DNA from: Petrolisthes cinctipes
Taxonomy: Eukaryota > Arthropoda > Malacostraca > Decapoda > Porcellanidae
NCBI GenBank assembly: GCA_033782935.1
Contig: JAWQEG010001427.1
Coordinates: 1 to 64,000 of the forward strand
Length of the DNA: 64,000 bases
Reading direction: 5' to 3'
Position numbers and translations under genes: made by a program. Under the pieces are notes generated by a model, which did no database searches, had not been told where the DNA came from, and was given only the letters and a program-made list of their open reading frames with translations. Positions 1 through 11,990 of this stretch are shown here, one piece after another; position 1 is the first letter of the stretch; every line of letters begins with the position of its first letter.

Positions 1-345
1 CTCCTCTCCTTTCTTCCTTCTCCTTAATCCTCCTTCTCTTCCTCTTCGTGTCCTTAATCAACCTTCTCTTCCTTCTTTTCCTTCTCCTCCTTAATCAGCC
101 TTCTCTTCCTTCTCCTAATCAGTCTTCTCTTCTTTCTTTTCCTTCTCTCTTAATCAGCCTTCTCTTCCTTCTTTTCTTTCTCCTTAAACAGCCTTCTCTT
201 CCTTTTCTCCTTCTCCTTAATCAGCCTCTCTGCCATTTCTCCTTCTAATTAATCAGCCTTCTCTTCCTTCTTTTCCTTCTAATTAATCAGCCTTCTCTTC
301 CTTCTTTTCCTTCTAATTAATCAGCCTTCTCTTCCTTCTTCTCCT
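1..345. repeat. Pyrimidine-rich minisatellite
   Basis: Tandem, imperfect copies of a CT-rich unit built on TTAATCAGCCTTCTCTTCC, with clean copies from about 248 to 330. The open frames across it are low-complexity Leu/Ser/Phe strings, not genes. Confidence 0.85.
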
Positions 346-1060
346 CTTGTTAGACCACATTTAGAATACTCAGTTCAACTATGGTTCCTTTGTTATGCTA
401 AAGATGCTAAAAGGTTGGAAAGTGTGCAAAGACTAAAAAAAGCTCAACTAACATGTGCGAACAATGTGGCCGACCCCCCGTCCCCCCCCCCTCATAGAAA
501 CTTTTAAAATCCTTAAAAACTTTGATAAAATTAATTATGAAAATTTATTCCAGCTCTGTCCCCAGTCTGGAACGAGAAATAACAATTACAAGCATAAAGG
601 ACAACGTTTTTAACACTGACCTGCGAAAGAACTTTTTAAATATCAGAGTCGTAAACCATTGGAATAAACTCCAGGCATCTGTAGTAGCAGCAAATACAGT
701 ACAAACATTTAAACATCACCTCGATATGTATTTTCAAAAAAGTTTTTAGTATTTTTTTTTTTTCTAGGTAGTAGTAGTAAGTAGAAGTTAAAATTAGGCT
801 CTCCCACTACTTTTCCCACTTCCCTATAAATTTTCCTTGTGCGTTCGTTATTAACGAACAAGGTGTTATTTTCTTTCTTTTTCCAACTGGTATACCTGGT
901 GGGAGTGGTGGGTGGGGGAGGAGCCTTGTCCTTTGCTCTCCCTTTCCTTCAACACGTAGTCTCAGATTAACTTAGATAAACAGGTAAACCTCGTAAAAGG
1001 CCACTAGGGACCTCCTGTTGCCTGTACTTCCTTTGTATTCCTTTGTATTCTTTTCTTCCT
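345..1060 (+). pseudogene. CR1/L2-like LINE 3' end, 5'-truncated
   Basis: Translation near 345-450 reads RPHLEYSVQLW...LESVQR, and 600-745 reads RVVNHWNKLQASVV...TFKHHLDMYF. These are the conserved C-terminal blocks after the reverse transcriptase domain of CR1/L2-type LINEs. The blocks are in different frames with a C-rich insertion near 470-490, so the copy is dead. The 3' UTR follows to about 1060 and ends in short repeats of TTCCTTTGTA, as is common for 3' ends of this group. The clade call rests on these motifs only. Confidence 0.7.
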
Positions 1061-1238
1061 TGTAATTATCCTTCTCTTCCTTCTCTTTTTCCTCCTCTTC
1101 CTATTGCTTCTCCTCCTTTTCTTCCCTTTAATTATTCTTCTCTTCCTCCTTCTCTTTCTCCTCCTCCTTAATTATCCTTCTCCTTAATTATCCTTCTCTT
1201 CCTCTTTCTCTTTCTCCTTCTCCTAATTTAGTATTGTG

Positions 1239-1280
<42 letters not shown>

Positions 1281-1520
1281 TGTGTGTGTATTAATTATTG
1301 GTTTTGGTGTGTGTGTGTGTGTGTGGTTGTGTGTGAGTTAATTATTGGTTCGGTGTGTGTGTGTGTGTGTTATTATTGGTTTCTGGTGTGTGTTTGTGTG
1401 TTAATTATTTGTGTGTGTGTGTCTGTGTGTGTGTATAATTAGTCTTGATGTTTGTATTATTATGTCATGTGTGTGTGTGTGTGTGTGTGTGTGTACACCA
1501 CCTACAGTGAACTCCTTATA

Positions 1521-1560
<40 letters not shown>

Positions 1561-1600
1561 TACATAGGCTACTCTTCTCTCTCTCATTTTGCACAACACA

Positions 1601-1660
<60 letters not shown>
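1020..1660. repeat. Pyrimidine tract and (GT)n/(CT)n arrays
   Basis: CT-rich sequence to 1235, then (GT)n blocks separated by TTAATTATTGG spacers (1236-1490) and two (CT)n runs (1525-1642). No gene seen. Confidence 0.9.
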
Positions 1661-2807
<1,147 letters not shown>

Positions 2808-2839
2808 TCAATTTGGGGACCACCTGTGAACGTGTAAGA

Positions 2840-2896
2840 TAATTGGAGGCTTCTGATTCCTCCTGACTATGCCACGAAACAAACTAGCTCTTTTTA
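2840..2896 (-). mobile_element. MITE family B fragment
   Basis: Matches the half of family B reading TTGGAGGCTTCTGATTCCTC then ATGCCACGAAACAA. One arm only. Confidence 0.6.
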
Positions 2897-3137
2897 TAAT
2901 GTGTGTGTGTGTGTGGGTGTGTGTTAAAATTTGTAGCTATGTGTGTGTGTGTGTGTTGTGTGTGTGTGTGTGTGTGTGTTAGAATTAGTAGCTATATGTG
3001 TGTGTATGTGTGTATGTATGTGTGTGTGTGGGTGTGGGGTGTGTGGAAATGAGAGATCAGTCAGTGGGAGTGAGAGGTCTCTTGTTCTCTCTCTCTATCT
3101 CTCTCTCTCTCTCATGTCATTCCCCAAACACTTCAAC

Positions 3138-3175
<38 letters not shown>

Positions 3176-3212
3176 ATGCTGCAAGTACACACAGACACAG
3201 CCACAGACGTTA

Positions 3213-3250
<38 letters not shown>

Positions 3251-3286
3251 CTACTAGTCCTAACACACACACACACACACACACGT

Positions 3287-3360
<74 letters not shown>

Positions 3361-3400
3361 GGCTACTTAGTCCTAACACACACACACACACACACACGTT

Positions 3401-3473
<73 letters not shown>

Positions 3474-3489
3474 CACGAGCTACTAGTCC

Positions 3490-3523
<34 letters not shown>

Positions 3524-3690
3524 CCCACACACAAGGCTACTAGTCCTAACACACACACCACACACACACACACACAAGTCTACTAGTCCTAACACACACA
3601 CACACACACACTCACACACACACACATACACCACAAGGCTACTAGTCCTAACACACACACACACACCATCACACAGGTTAGGACACTTGC
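2897..3690. repeat. Compound (GT)n/(CT)n/(CA)n array
   Basis: The left part is GT-rich with spacer TTAGAATTAGTAGCTA. The right part is CA-rich with the recurring spacer AGGCTACTAGTCCTAA at about 3247, 3360, 3477, 3534, 3580 and 3636. The two spacers are roughly reverse complements, so the block is a long imperfect inverted microsatellite. Confidence 0.9.
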
Positions 3691-3849
3691 AAGGCCAGGC
3701 CAGGTGATCATCTTATATACCTCTGATAATGACATGCAATTTTCAGTACTGGGTATAAGCTAAGTACAATGTGTTCGTATCCCTGAGGCTACACACACAC
3801 ACACACACACATACATACATACCCCACAAGCTATTTCTTATATCACAAG

Positions 3850-4465
3850 CTACAATTGCCTCTACTAGTAACGAGCACAGCAGAGTCCCGATGGGTTTGG
3901 CGAAATGTGGCACCACTGTGGTTTGTTTACATAGCAACCTTATGATGAAATGTGGCACCACTGTGTTTGTTTACATAGCAACCTTATGATGAAATGTGGC
4001 ACCACTGTGTTTGTTTAGATAGCATCATTATGGTGAAATGTGGCACCAATGTGTTTGTTTTCATAGTATTATTATGGTAAAATGTGGCACCACTGTGTTT
4101 GTTTTCATAGTATTATTATGGTAAAATGTGGCACCACTGTGTTTGTTTACATAGCATCCTTATGATGAAATGTGGCACTACTGTGTTTTTTTACATAGTC
4201 ATTATGGTAAAATGTGGCACCACTGTGTTTGTTTACATAGCATCCTTATGGTGAAATGTGGCTTCACTGAGTTTGTTTACATATATTATTATGGTGAAAT
4301 GTGGCACCACTGTGTTTGTTTACATAGAGTCATTATGGTGGTGGATACTATTGTAGGAGTGAGTTCTGTCCATTCATTTACGATTAGGGAGTAAACAAAC
4401 ACAGTGGTGCCACATTTCGCCAAACCCACCAGACACTGTGCTCGTTACTAGTGGAGGCAACTCTA
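3850..4465. mobile_element. Palindromic element family D, amplified core
   Basis: The outer arms are inverted repeats: GGGTTTGGCGAAATGTGGCA near 3894 and its complement near 4408-4430. Between them a unit of about 47 bp (AAATGTGGCACCACTGTG, then TTTGTTTACATAGC) is repeated about nine times. A second copy lies at 12700-13105. No coding capacity; non-autonomous element. Confidence 0.8.
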
Positions 4466-4591
4466 CTTTGTTGTGTGCATGCATGGTCTTCTCGTTAGTT
4501 AGTTTCGTATATATACACATACATACAATAGCGTTCAATTATTTCATCCTGTTCTATATTATATATGGATTCCAGTTCGATACAGTTGCAG

Positions 4592-4810
4592 TACAGCCAC
4601 AATCAAATAACCACCGACACTTTCCTTCCATAATGCAAATAAATCAGTATCATATCAAAATATAATCATACAACAACACCTTACGTCAATTCATCCCCTC
4701 AATTATTATTATTATGAGGTGCTGCAAAATCATACACGTGTTGTTCTTTATTACCAAAATATTTACCACGATGGAAGGAAAGTGTTGCTGGTTATTTGAT
4801 TGTGGCTGTA
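4592..4810. mobile_element. MITE family A, copy 1
   Basis: Inverted ends CAGCCACAATCAAATA / TATTTGATTGTGGCTG flanked by TA. The arms are about 40 bp and the interior is AT-rich with the TACACGTGTTGTTCTTTAT block. TA target duplication and terminal CAG suggest a Tc1/mariner-derived MITE. Nine copies in this window. Confidence 0.85.
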
Positions 4811-4814
4811 CATA

Positions 4815-4960
4815 GTGTCATATTAAAAAACAATCATGGTGCATACGATGGCGTGGTACCGGGTACGACGACTCCATAGACAAACAACAGGGCCATCGTA
4901 CCAGTACCACGCCTTCGTCAAACCCATGAACATTGTTGCATACGGACTAAGGGATTGACG
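4815..4960. mobile_element. MITE family M, copy 1
   Basis: Inverted halves around GATGGCGTGGTACCGG and ACCAGTACCACGCC, with the central motif CATAGACAAACAACAG. The related copy at 62300-62545 is in opposite orientation. Confidence 0.65.
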
Positions 4961-4991
4961 TCAGTCTTGCCATGCCTCATTGTGAATCATG

Positions 4992-5588
4992 AACAGCCAC
5001 AATCAAATTTCCACCGACACTTTCCTTCCATTGTAGTAAATATTTTGATAATAAAGAATAACACGTGTATGATCTTGCAGCACCTCATAATAAAAAATTG
5101 AGGGGGTTGAGTTGATGTAAGGTGTTGTTGTATGATTATATTTTGATATGATACTGATTGTAGTAAATATTTTGATAATAAAGAATAACACGTGTATGAT
5201 CTTGCAGCACCTCATAATAAAACATTGAGGGGGTTGAGTTGATGTAAGGTGTTGTTGTATGATTATATTTTGATATGATACTGATTGTAGTAAATATCTT
5301 GGTAATAAAGAACAACACGTGTATGATTTTGCACCACCTCATAATAATAATTGAGGGGGTTGAGTTGATGTAAGGTGTTGTTGTATGATTATATTTTGAT
5401 AAGATACTGATTGTAGTAAATATCTTGGTAATAAAGAACAACACGTGTATGATTTTGCAGCACCTCATAATAATAATTGAGGCGGTTAAGTTGATGTAAG
5501 GTGTTGTTGTATGATTATATTTTGATACGATAATGATTTATTTGCACGATGGAAGGAAAGTGTCGGTGGTTATTTGATTGTGGCTGTA
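4992..5588. mobile_element. MITE family A, copy 2, core amplified x4
   Basis: Same termini as copy 1. The internal module of about 122-127 bp (TTGTAGTAAATAT...GATATGATACTGA) is present as four tandem copies starting near 5031, 5158, 5285 and 5407. The left target site reads AA instead of TA. Confidence 0.85.
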
Positions 5589-5726
5589 CCCGTGACCGTT
5601 CAAAATGAATCACTTCCTAAACCTCAAACCATACAGGGACCACATTACTAATAAGTGCTTCGGTTTTACACGTCACGGTTTCATGATTCACTGTGAGGCT
5701 AACGTTAATACTTTAGTCTGTGGGTG

Positions 5727-5925
5727 TACAGTTGGCCACAGAAATTCTCACACAGGCTATATGAACAGAGAGGTCATTCATTATTCTGGGAAGTACTGCA
5801 ATGAATGGTCTGGAAAAAGAGGTCATTCATTATTCTGGAAGTACTGCAATGAATGGTCCTGGAGAGAGAGGTCACTCATTATTCTGGAAGTACTGCAATG
5901 AATGGTCTACCAAGTGACTCGGTGA
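5727..5925. mobile_element. MITE family J, copy 1
   Basis: Begins TACAGTTGGCCACAGAAATT and contains two to three copies of the module TACTGCAATGAATGGTCT...AGAGAGGTCATTCATTATTC. It is the progenitor-like form of the large array at 54980-56350; an inverted copy lies at 33960-34193. Confidence 0.75.
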
Positions 5926-5998
5926 TTGGAAAAACAACAAACTTAATAATAACTTTGTATTGCAGTTAGCCTACGTAGTCTTACATTATCTATATGTT

Positions 5999-6154
5999 TT
6001 AAGGGACCCCGTGATGTAGTCAGAAAATTGAAGGTTGTGAGTCCTTCAAACATTGCACGAAACACCATGACCTATATTGAAGAAGCTTGTTTCGTGGCAT
6101 AGTCAGGAGGAATCAGAAGCCACCAGGTTTCATATACGATCACAGGGTCCTTAA
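5999..6154. mobile_element. MITE family B, copy 1
   Basis: About 156 bp between TTAA sites, with inverted ends GGGACCCCGTGAT / ATCACAGGGTCC. TTAA target sites suggest a piggyBac-type origin, which is inference because no transposase is seen. Confidence 0.85.
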
Positions 6155-6257
6155 ACCCTCGAAAACAACGACAGCGTGTGTACGAATTCTTGTTATTATA
6201 TTCCCAGAGACGTGTATGTTTATTTTAAGACATGGTGTTTGTTTTACCTGGGTGGGT

Positions 6258-6303
6258 AGTCTCTCTCTCTCTCTCTCTTTTATTGCTTGTGTATGGTGTA
6301 GTA

Positions 6304-6367
<64 letters not shown>

Positions 6368-6420
6368 TTGCTTGTGTATGGTGTAGTAGCCCCCCCCCCC
6401 CCTCTCTCTCTCTCATTAAT
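6258..6420. repeat. (CT)n arrays with repeated spacer
   Basis: Three CT runs alternate with TTTTATTGCTTGTGTATGGT-type spacers. 6421-6720 is C-rich without a recognisable gene. Confidence 0.9.
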
Positions 6421-6982
6421 CCTTCCCCCTCCCCTCCCCCCCTGCTTCTCTCAACCATTATTACACCTACTCCTCAAGGTGACATGACTCCCCCCCCCCC
6501 AACACCCCCACTTCCCCCCACCTTCACGACTTCCTCTCATTGCTCAGCAGAAACCGACGTTATGCCTCCTTACACAGGCTCTTTTTCCACCTGCTGCTCC
6601 ACCTTCCATTCTAACCAACCACAAGACTCTCCCCTTCCTCCATTCCACCTTCACCTTTCCACATCCACCACAAGCCTAATATTATTATTATTATTATTAT
6701 TAATTTTTCTATTTATGTCATGTCAAGATGATCAAGTTGTAAAATAAATTGAGAGATTAAACCAAATTATTTTGGGTTTGTTTACGAATGCGGCACTACA
6801 CTGAAAAAAAGCGCGCGCAACTCATAATAATAATAATTTGGCGGGAAAATGGTGTTGTTGTTGGCAGGAAAGTTGTTGATGGGGCGACCTCGTCCAAGGG
6901 AATAATAACACTTCTCGCCAGTCATTTCTTCTTCAATTTCAAGGTCTTCAGGTGAAGACTCGAGTCAACCTTTACTTACAGG

Positions 6983-7325
6983 TACAGCCACAATCAAATA
7001 TCCACCGACACTTTCCTTCCATCGTGGTAAATATCTTGGTAATAAAGAACAACACGTGTACGATTTTGCAGCACCTCATAATAATAATAATTGAGGGGGT
7101 TGAGTTGACGTAAGGTGTTGTATGATTATATTTTGATATGATACTGATTGTAATAAATATTTTGGTAATATTGAACAAGACGTGTATGATTTTGCAGCAC
7201 CTCATAAAAATAATTGAGGGGTTGAGTTGACGTAAGGTGTTTGTTGTATGATTATATTTTGATATGATACTGATTTATTTGCACGATGGAAGGAAAGTGT
7301 CGGTGGTTATTTGATTGTGGCTGTA
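6983..7325. mobile_element. MITE family A, copy 3, core x2
   Basis: TA-flanked CAGCCACAATC...GATTGTGGCTG element with two tandem internal modules. Confidence 0.85.
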
Positions 7326-7920
7326 CCATAGGCATGCATACACATATACACACACATACATACATACACCAACCCGCCACACACATACATACAGTACATA
7401 CACTATCGCACGCACACATACATACACATACATACATCCATACACATACACCATTGCATCACACACACATACATACACATACACCATTGCATCACACACA
7501 CATACACATACATACACATATACCATTGCATCACACACATACATACACATACACTCACTCTTACACACCATCGGGCCACACACACATATATACACCATTG
7601 CGTCACATACGTATGTACATACACACACATACACACACCATCGCACCCACACATACATACACACCCCATCGCACGCACATACATACACACACACACACAC
7701 ACAAGGGAAGAGCTAGGTGTGTGTGTATAAGGGGGGAGGGGGTGATGATGATGCATTTTTTAACAGGGGGGGAGTGGGGGGATCCGAAAAGGGGTAAGTG
7801 TAGGACGGGGGGGGGGGGAGGGGGGGGTGCCTCATTCGTACTGGGGGTGGGTGGGTGGGGGGAGGTGGGGGTTAGTGGGGGGATTCGAAAAAGGGCAAGT
7901 GTAAGGGGGGAGGAGTGAGG
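7326..7920. repeat. (CATA)n/(CA)n array and G-rich tract
   Basis: 7326-7705 is (CATA)/(CA) with recurring CACCATCGCA or CACCATTGCAT spacers. 7720-7920 is a G-rich run. Open frames here are His/Thr/Tyr or Gly strings caused by the repeats. Confidence 0.9.
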
Positions 7921-8027
7921 GGAAGTGAAAATAATAATTAACTAACTCAAAATTCAGAAAAGGATTAGGAGGAGAAGGAGGGAAAAAAATGCATGTTGTT
8001 TATGATTGTTTTAGGTGATTAATTAAG

Positions 8028-8084
8028 AAGGACCCTGTGATCGTATGTGCAACTTGGAGGCTTCTTCTGATTCCTCCTGACTAT
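8028..8084 (+). mobile_element. MITE family B fragment
   Basis: One arm only (AAGGACCCTGTGATCG...TTCCTCCTGACTATG), cut off where family K begins. Confidence 0.65.
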
Positions 8085-8204
8085 GGGTCGATTCCACAGT
8101 CGTTCGTTCGTTGTGGTTTGTAAGCACGCAAACGAAAAATGTTAGCCGTGTAAATGACTTGTGGGTGAATTATTTAATGAATGTGGTGAGTAAACTATAC
8201 AGTG

Positions 8205-8248
<44 letters not shown>

Positions 8249-8303
8249 ATGACTTATGGGTGAATTATTTAATGAATGTGGTGAGTAAACTATACATTGA
8301 TTA

Positions 8304-8343
<40 letters not shown>

Positions 8344-8394
8344 ATGACTTATGGGTGAATTATTTAATAAATTTGGTGAGTAAACTATACAGTG

Positions 8395-8426
<32 letters not shown>

Positions 8427-8477
8427 ATAACTTGTGGGTGAATTATTAAATGAATTTGGTGAGTAAACTATACAGTG

Positions 8478-8536
<59 letters not shown>

Positions 8537-8716
8537 AATGACTTATGGGTGATTTATTTAATGAATTTGGTGAGTAAACTATGCAAGTGATCATCATTAT
8601 CTAACTGTTGGATAGATTTTGTGAATGTGGATACTCAGTTTTTGGAAAATAATGAAGCCTTACAAGTGTGGTTGGTTGGGAAGCTAACAAACCATTACCA
8701 CTGTGGAATCAACCCT
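8085..8716. mobile_element. Palindromic element family K, copy 1, amplified
   Basis: Ends GGGTCGATTCCACAGT and the near-complement ACTGTGGAATCAACCCT. The interior module (TGACTTATGGGTGAATTA...TATACAGTGATT plus (ATT)n) is repeated five times. The short form is at 32972-33293. Confidence 0.8.
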
Positions 8717-8721
8717 AAGAT

Positions 8722-8829
8722 AATGTGTGTGTGTGTGTGTGTGTGTGTGTTAAATGGAGCAGAACACAAAACAAACACACAAACACGCACACACACAACT
8801 ATACCGGAAGCGATGTAGCGGCCATGACA

Positions 8830-8882
<53 letters not shown>

Positions 8883-9380
8883 GAAAACAATGGCTTCATT
8901 CACACCACGGAGTTTGTTTACAGCCTTCGTAAATACGGTGGTGGTGGTTTCCTGTCTGTCTGTCTGTATGTATGTATGTATTTTACGTTTGTGTGTGTGT
9001 ATGTATGTATGTATGTTACGTTTGTGTGTGTGTATGTATGTATGTATGTATGTATGTATGTATGTTACGTTTGTGTGTGTGTATGTATGTATGTATTTTA
9101 CGTGTGTTTGACTTTATGTATGTATGTATGTATGTATGTAGGCCTATGTATTTTTACGTTTGTGTGTATGTATGTATGTATTTTACGTTTGTTTGTGTGT
9201 ATGTATGTATGTATGTCTGTCTATGTATGTATGTCTATATTTTACGTTTGTGTGTATGTATGTCTGTATATGTCTCTGTCTGTATGTATATATGTATGTG
9301 TGTATGTATGTCTGTCTATATGTCTGTGTGTGTCTGTATGTCTTTAATTACGTGTCTGTGTCTGTCTGTATGTCTTTTAA
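8722..9380. repeat. (GT)n and (GTAT)n arrays
   Basis: Two (GT)n blocks (8724-8750, 8832-8880), then GTAT-rich repeats with TTTTACGTTTGTGTG spacers. A short stretch at 8881-8960 is non-repetitive; no gene seen. Confidence 0.9.
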
Positions 9381-9387
9381 TTAATTC

Positions 9388-9388
9388 T

Positions 9389-9487
<99 letters not shown>

Positions 9488-9728
9488 TTTTTCATCCTCC
9501 TCTTTCTTTCTCTTTATTCCCTCCCTTACTTTCCCTACTTCCCTCCCTTTCTTCCTCCTCCCTCCCTTCGTACATCTCTTTCCCTCCCTTCCTTCTTCTC
9601 CCCCCCCCTTCCTTCCTCCAGTCCCTCCTCACCCCACTTACCTTCCTCTCTTTCCCTCCCTCACCTCCCTCCCTTCCTTCACTGTCTGTTCCCCTCATCA
9701 CCTCTGACATTTACCTCCTCCTCCATCT

Positions 9729-9770
<42 letters not shown>

Positions 9771-10380
9771 GCTCTCTCTCTCTCTCAGCTTGATATGAGA
9801 GAATTTGTATGTATGTATGTAGGCTATGTATGTCCCTAACCATGTATGTATGTATATATGTATGTACGTATGTCCCTGTCTTGTATGTATGTGTGTATGT
9901 ATGTATGTATGTATGTCCTTCCTTGCCTTGTATGTATGTATGTATGTATGTATGTATGTATGTATGTATATATTACCCCACCCTCCCCTATCACATAAAG
10001 ATAACTAACCTAACTTTTATCACCTCTTTCCTCTCTCCCTTTCCTTTATCACTCTCTTTTCTTACCCTCTCTCTTTTCCCTCTTTCCTCTTTTCCCCTCT
10101 TTCTCTTTTTCCTCTCTCCCTTTCCTTTATCACCCTTTTTTACTCTCTCTCTTTTCCCTCTTTCCCCATTTCCCTTCTTCCTCTTTTCCCTTCTTCCTCT
10201 TTCCTCTTCCCTCTTTTTTCTTCTTTCCCCATTTTCCTCCTTCCATTAATATATTTTTTGTATTTTTTCATTCCTCCCTCAATTATTTATTATTACTTTT
10301 CTTCTCTTTCCTTCTACCTCCTTCCCATTCTTCTCTTTCCTATTTCCTCCTTTTCCTCCCTTTCCATTATCACCCTTTTC
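9388..10380. repeat. (CT)n, (GTAT)n and pyrimidine-rich tract
   Basis: (CT)n at 9391-9478 and 9728-9786, (GTAT)n at 9806-9970, otherwise C/T-rich sequence with TTTCCCTCTTTCC-like units. No coding support. Any promoter or 5' UTR exon of the ferlin gene would lie here or further upstream and cannot be recognised. Confidence 0.85.
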
Positions 10381-10644
10381 CTCTCTTTCCCCCTTTTCCA
10401 GTACTCTTTAATAACAATCTAACTCTTTCCAGTACTCTCTAATAACTATCTCTTTCATTCCAGCTCTCTCTAAAAACTATCTCTTTCTTTCCAGTTCACT
10501 TTTATAACTTTCTCTTTCCAGTACTCTTTAATAACTATCTCTTTCATTCCAGTTCTCTCTAATAACTATCTCTGTCTTATAACAATCTCTCTCTTTCCAG
10601 TACTCTACCATCTCTCTAATAATAATAATAATCTCTCTTTCCAG
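10381..10644 (+). repeat. Exon-1 acceptor-like array
   Basis: About eight tandem, imperfect units of 30-40 bp, each ending in CTCTTTCCAG or TTCATTCCAG followed by TACTCT or TTCTCT, with spacer AATAACTAT. The last unit is the acceptor used by exon 1 (TTTCCAG at 10638-10644, then TTCTCAGCCATC and ATG). The upstream units therefore look like copies of this splice acceptor and its first exonic bases. Confidence 0.75.
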
Positions 10645-10656
10645 TTCTCAGCCATC

Positions 10657-10749
10657 ATGTCGCTGGAAATTCAAGTAGTGAGCGCTGCCACTTACAGAAC
10701 CTGGAGACACTGGGTACAAGCGACCCTTACGTCACCGTCATATTCCAGG
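10657..10749 (+). CDS. Ferlin exon 1 (start of C2A), frameshifted
   Basis: ATG at 10657 gives MSLEIQVVSA, the first strand of ferlin C2A. To continue into LQNLETLGTSDPYVTVIFQ, as in the family, one nucleotide must be gained near 10690 (the genome reads GCTGCCACTTACAG). The window therefore has a 1-nt deletion: sequencing or assembly error, or a damaging allele. The donor GTCAGT follows a single G, phase 1. The preceding acceptor CAG at 10644 implies an upstream non-coding exon. Confidence 0.75.
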
Positions 10750-11425
10750 GTCAGTGAATTAAAACGTGTATGAATGGTGTATGAATTAGGTTACATTAGG
10801 TTAGGTTATGTTAGGTTAGGTTGGGTTGGGTTTGGTAAGGTTATGTTATATTATGTTATGTTATGTTATTTCCTGGGGCAGTGAAATTAAAACGTGTATG
10901 AATGATATTATAAAGATTAGGTTAGGTTACGTTAGGTTAGGTTGGCTGGGTTGGGTTGGGTTATGTTAGGTTATGTTATGTTATGTCCAGGGTCAGTGAA
11001 TTAAAAACGTTTGTGTATGAATGATATTATGAAGATTAGGTTAGGTTAGGGTACGTTAGGTTAGGTTAGGTTTGGTTTGGTTGGGCTTTGCTGGATTGGG
11101 CTGGGTTAGGTTAGGTTAGGTTAAGTTTGTTCCAGGGACAGTGAATATAAAACGTGTATGAATGGAATTAGCCTATTAAGATTAGGTTACGTTAGGTTAC
11201 GTTAGGTTAGGTTGGCTGGGCTGAGCTAGGTCACGTTAGGTTGAGTTTGGCTTGGCTATAGGTAAGGTTAGGTTTGGTTAGTTCCTGGGTCAGTGAATCA
11301 AAACGTGTATGAATGGTATCATGAAGATTAGGTTAGGTTAGGTTACGTTATGTTAGGTTAGGTTGGGCTTGGCTGGGTTAGGTTTGGATTGGTTTGGTAA
11401 GGTTAAGTTAGGTTAGGTTAGGTTG
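10750..11425 (+). repeat. Exon-1 donor duplications with TTAGG tracts
   Basis: Four intronic copies of the exon-1 donor region, near 10871, 10985, 11131 and 11283. Each keeps a TTCCAGG-like exonic end, GTCAGTGAA-like donor and AAAACGTGTATGAATG. They are separated by degenerate GGTTA (=TTAGG) tracts. Unit length is 110-150 bp. Confidence 0.85.
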
Positions 11426-11429
11426 TTGG

Positions 11430-11575
11430 TGATTTTGAAGGTCTCTGATTCCTCCTAACTATACAGAAAACAGACGCCCTCAATGGTACTAATAGAGGAT
11501 CTGTTCTTTTGTGGCACAGTTTGGAGGAATCATAGACCTTCCAATTCACCAATAAGAGAATCTCGCCGTAATTAA
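11430..11575. mobile_element. MITE family C-prime
   Basis: Inverted halves TTGAAGGTCTCTGATTCCTC and GAGGAATCATAGACCTTCCA, with an internal CAGACGCCCTCAATGGTACT block shared with the element at 15541-16110. Confidence 0.7.
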
Positions 11576-11824
11576 ACTACTTCTTCGAGGAAAATTAATT
11601 TAAAAAAGCCCTTCGTCTCTGAAATAGTATTATTTATTTTGCAATACAAAGTTAGTTTAATACGAAGTAGTTGTTTTGCATTATGAAGAAATTTGTTAAT
11701 ATCAACCCTTAGATGAAAGTTTCGTGTTATACTGGTTACAAAAACGAGTATAGATACTCAATAATCATCTTACGTATATTACCCATTAAATAATTCATGG
11801 TAAATAATCCATCCTCTTTGACAG

Positions 11825-11972
11825 GCGATAAAAAGAAAACGGAAGTCAAGAAAGGGACACTAGAGCCTGAGTGGAACGAGAAGCTTCAATGGGACTTGTC
11901 TTCCAAAGGACCCAGACCAGACGAATGCATCGATATTACTGTTAAGGATTATGAAAGACTGGGCAGGAACAA
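11825..11972 (+). CDS. Ferlin exon 2 (C2A)
   Basis: Encodes GDKKKTEVKKGTLEPEWNE and DECIDITVKDYERLGRNK, the middle of ferlin C2A. It includes the PEWNE turn and an Asp-containing loop (VKDYE) at the position of the third Ca2+-binding loop. Acceptor GACAG, donor GTAAGT, phase 1 to phase 2. Confidence 0.93.
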
Positions 11973-11990
11973 GTAAGTTAAAAAAAGAGG

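Noticed and set aside
7286..7918. 210-codon open frame rich in His and Thr
   Set aside because: It runs from a MITE arm through (CATA)n into a G-rich tract; a repeat artefact.
8754..9793. Cys/Val/Tyr-rich frames of 197 and 273 codons
   Set aside because: Composed entirely of GTAT, GT and CT microsatellites.
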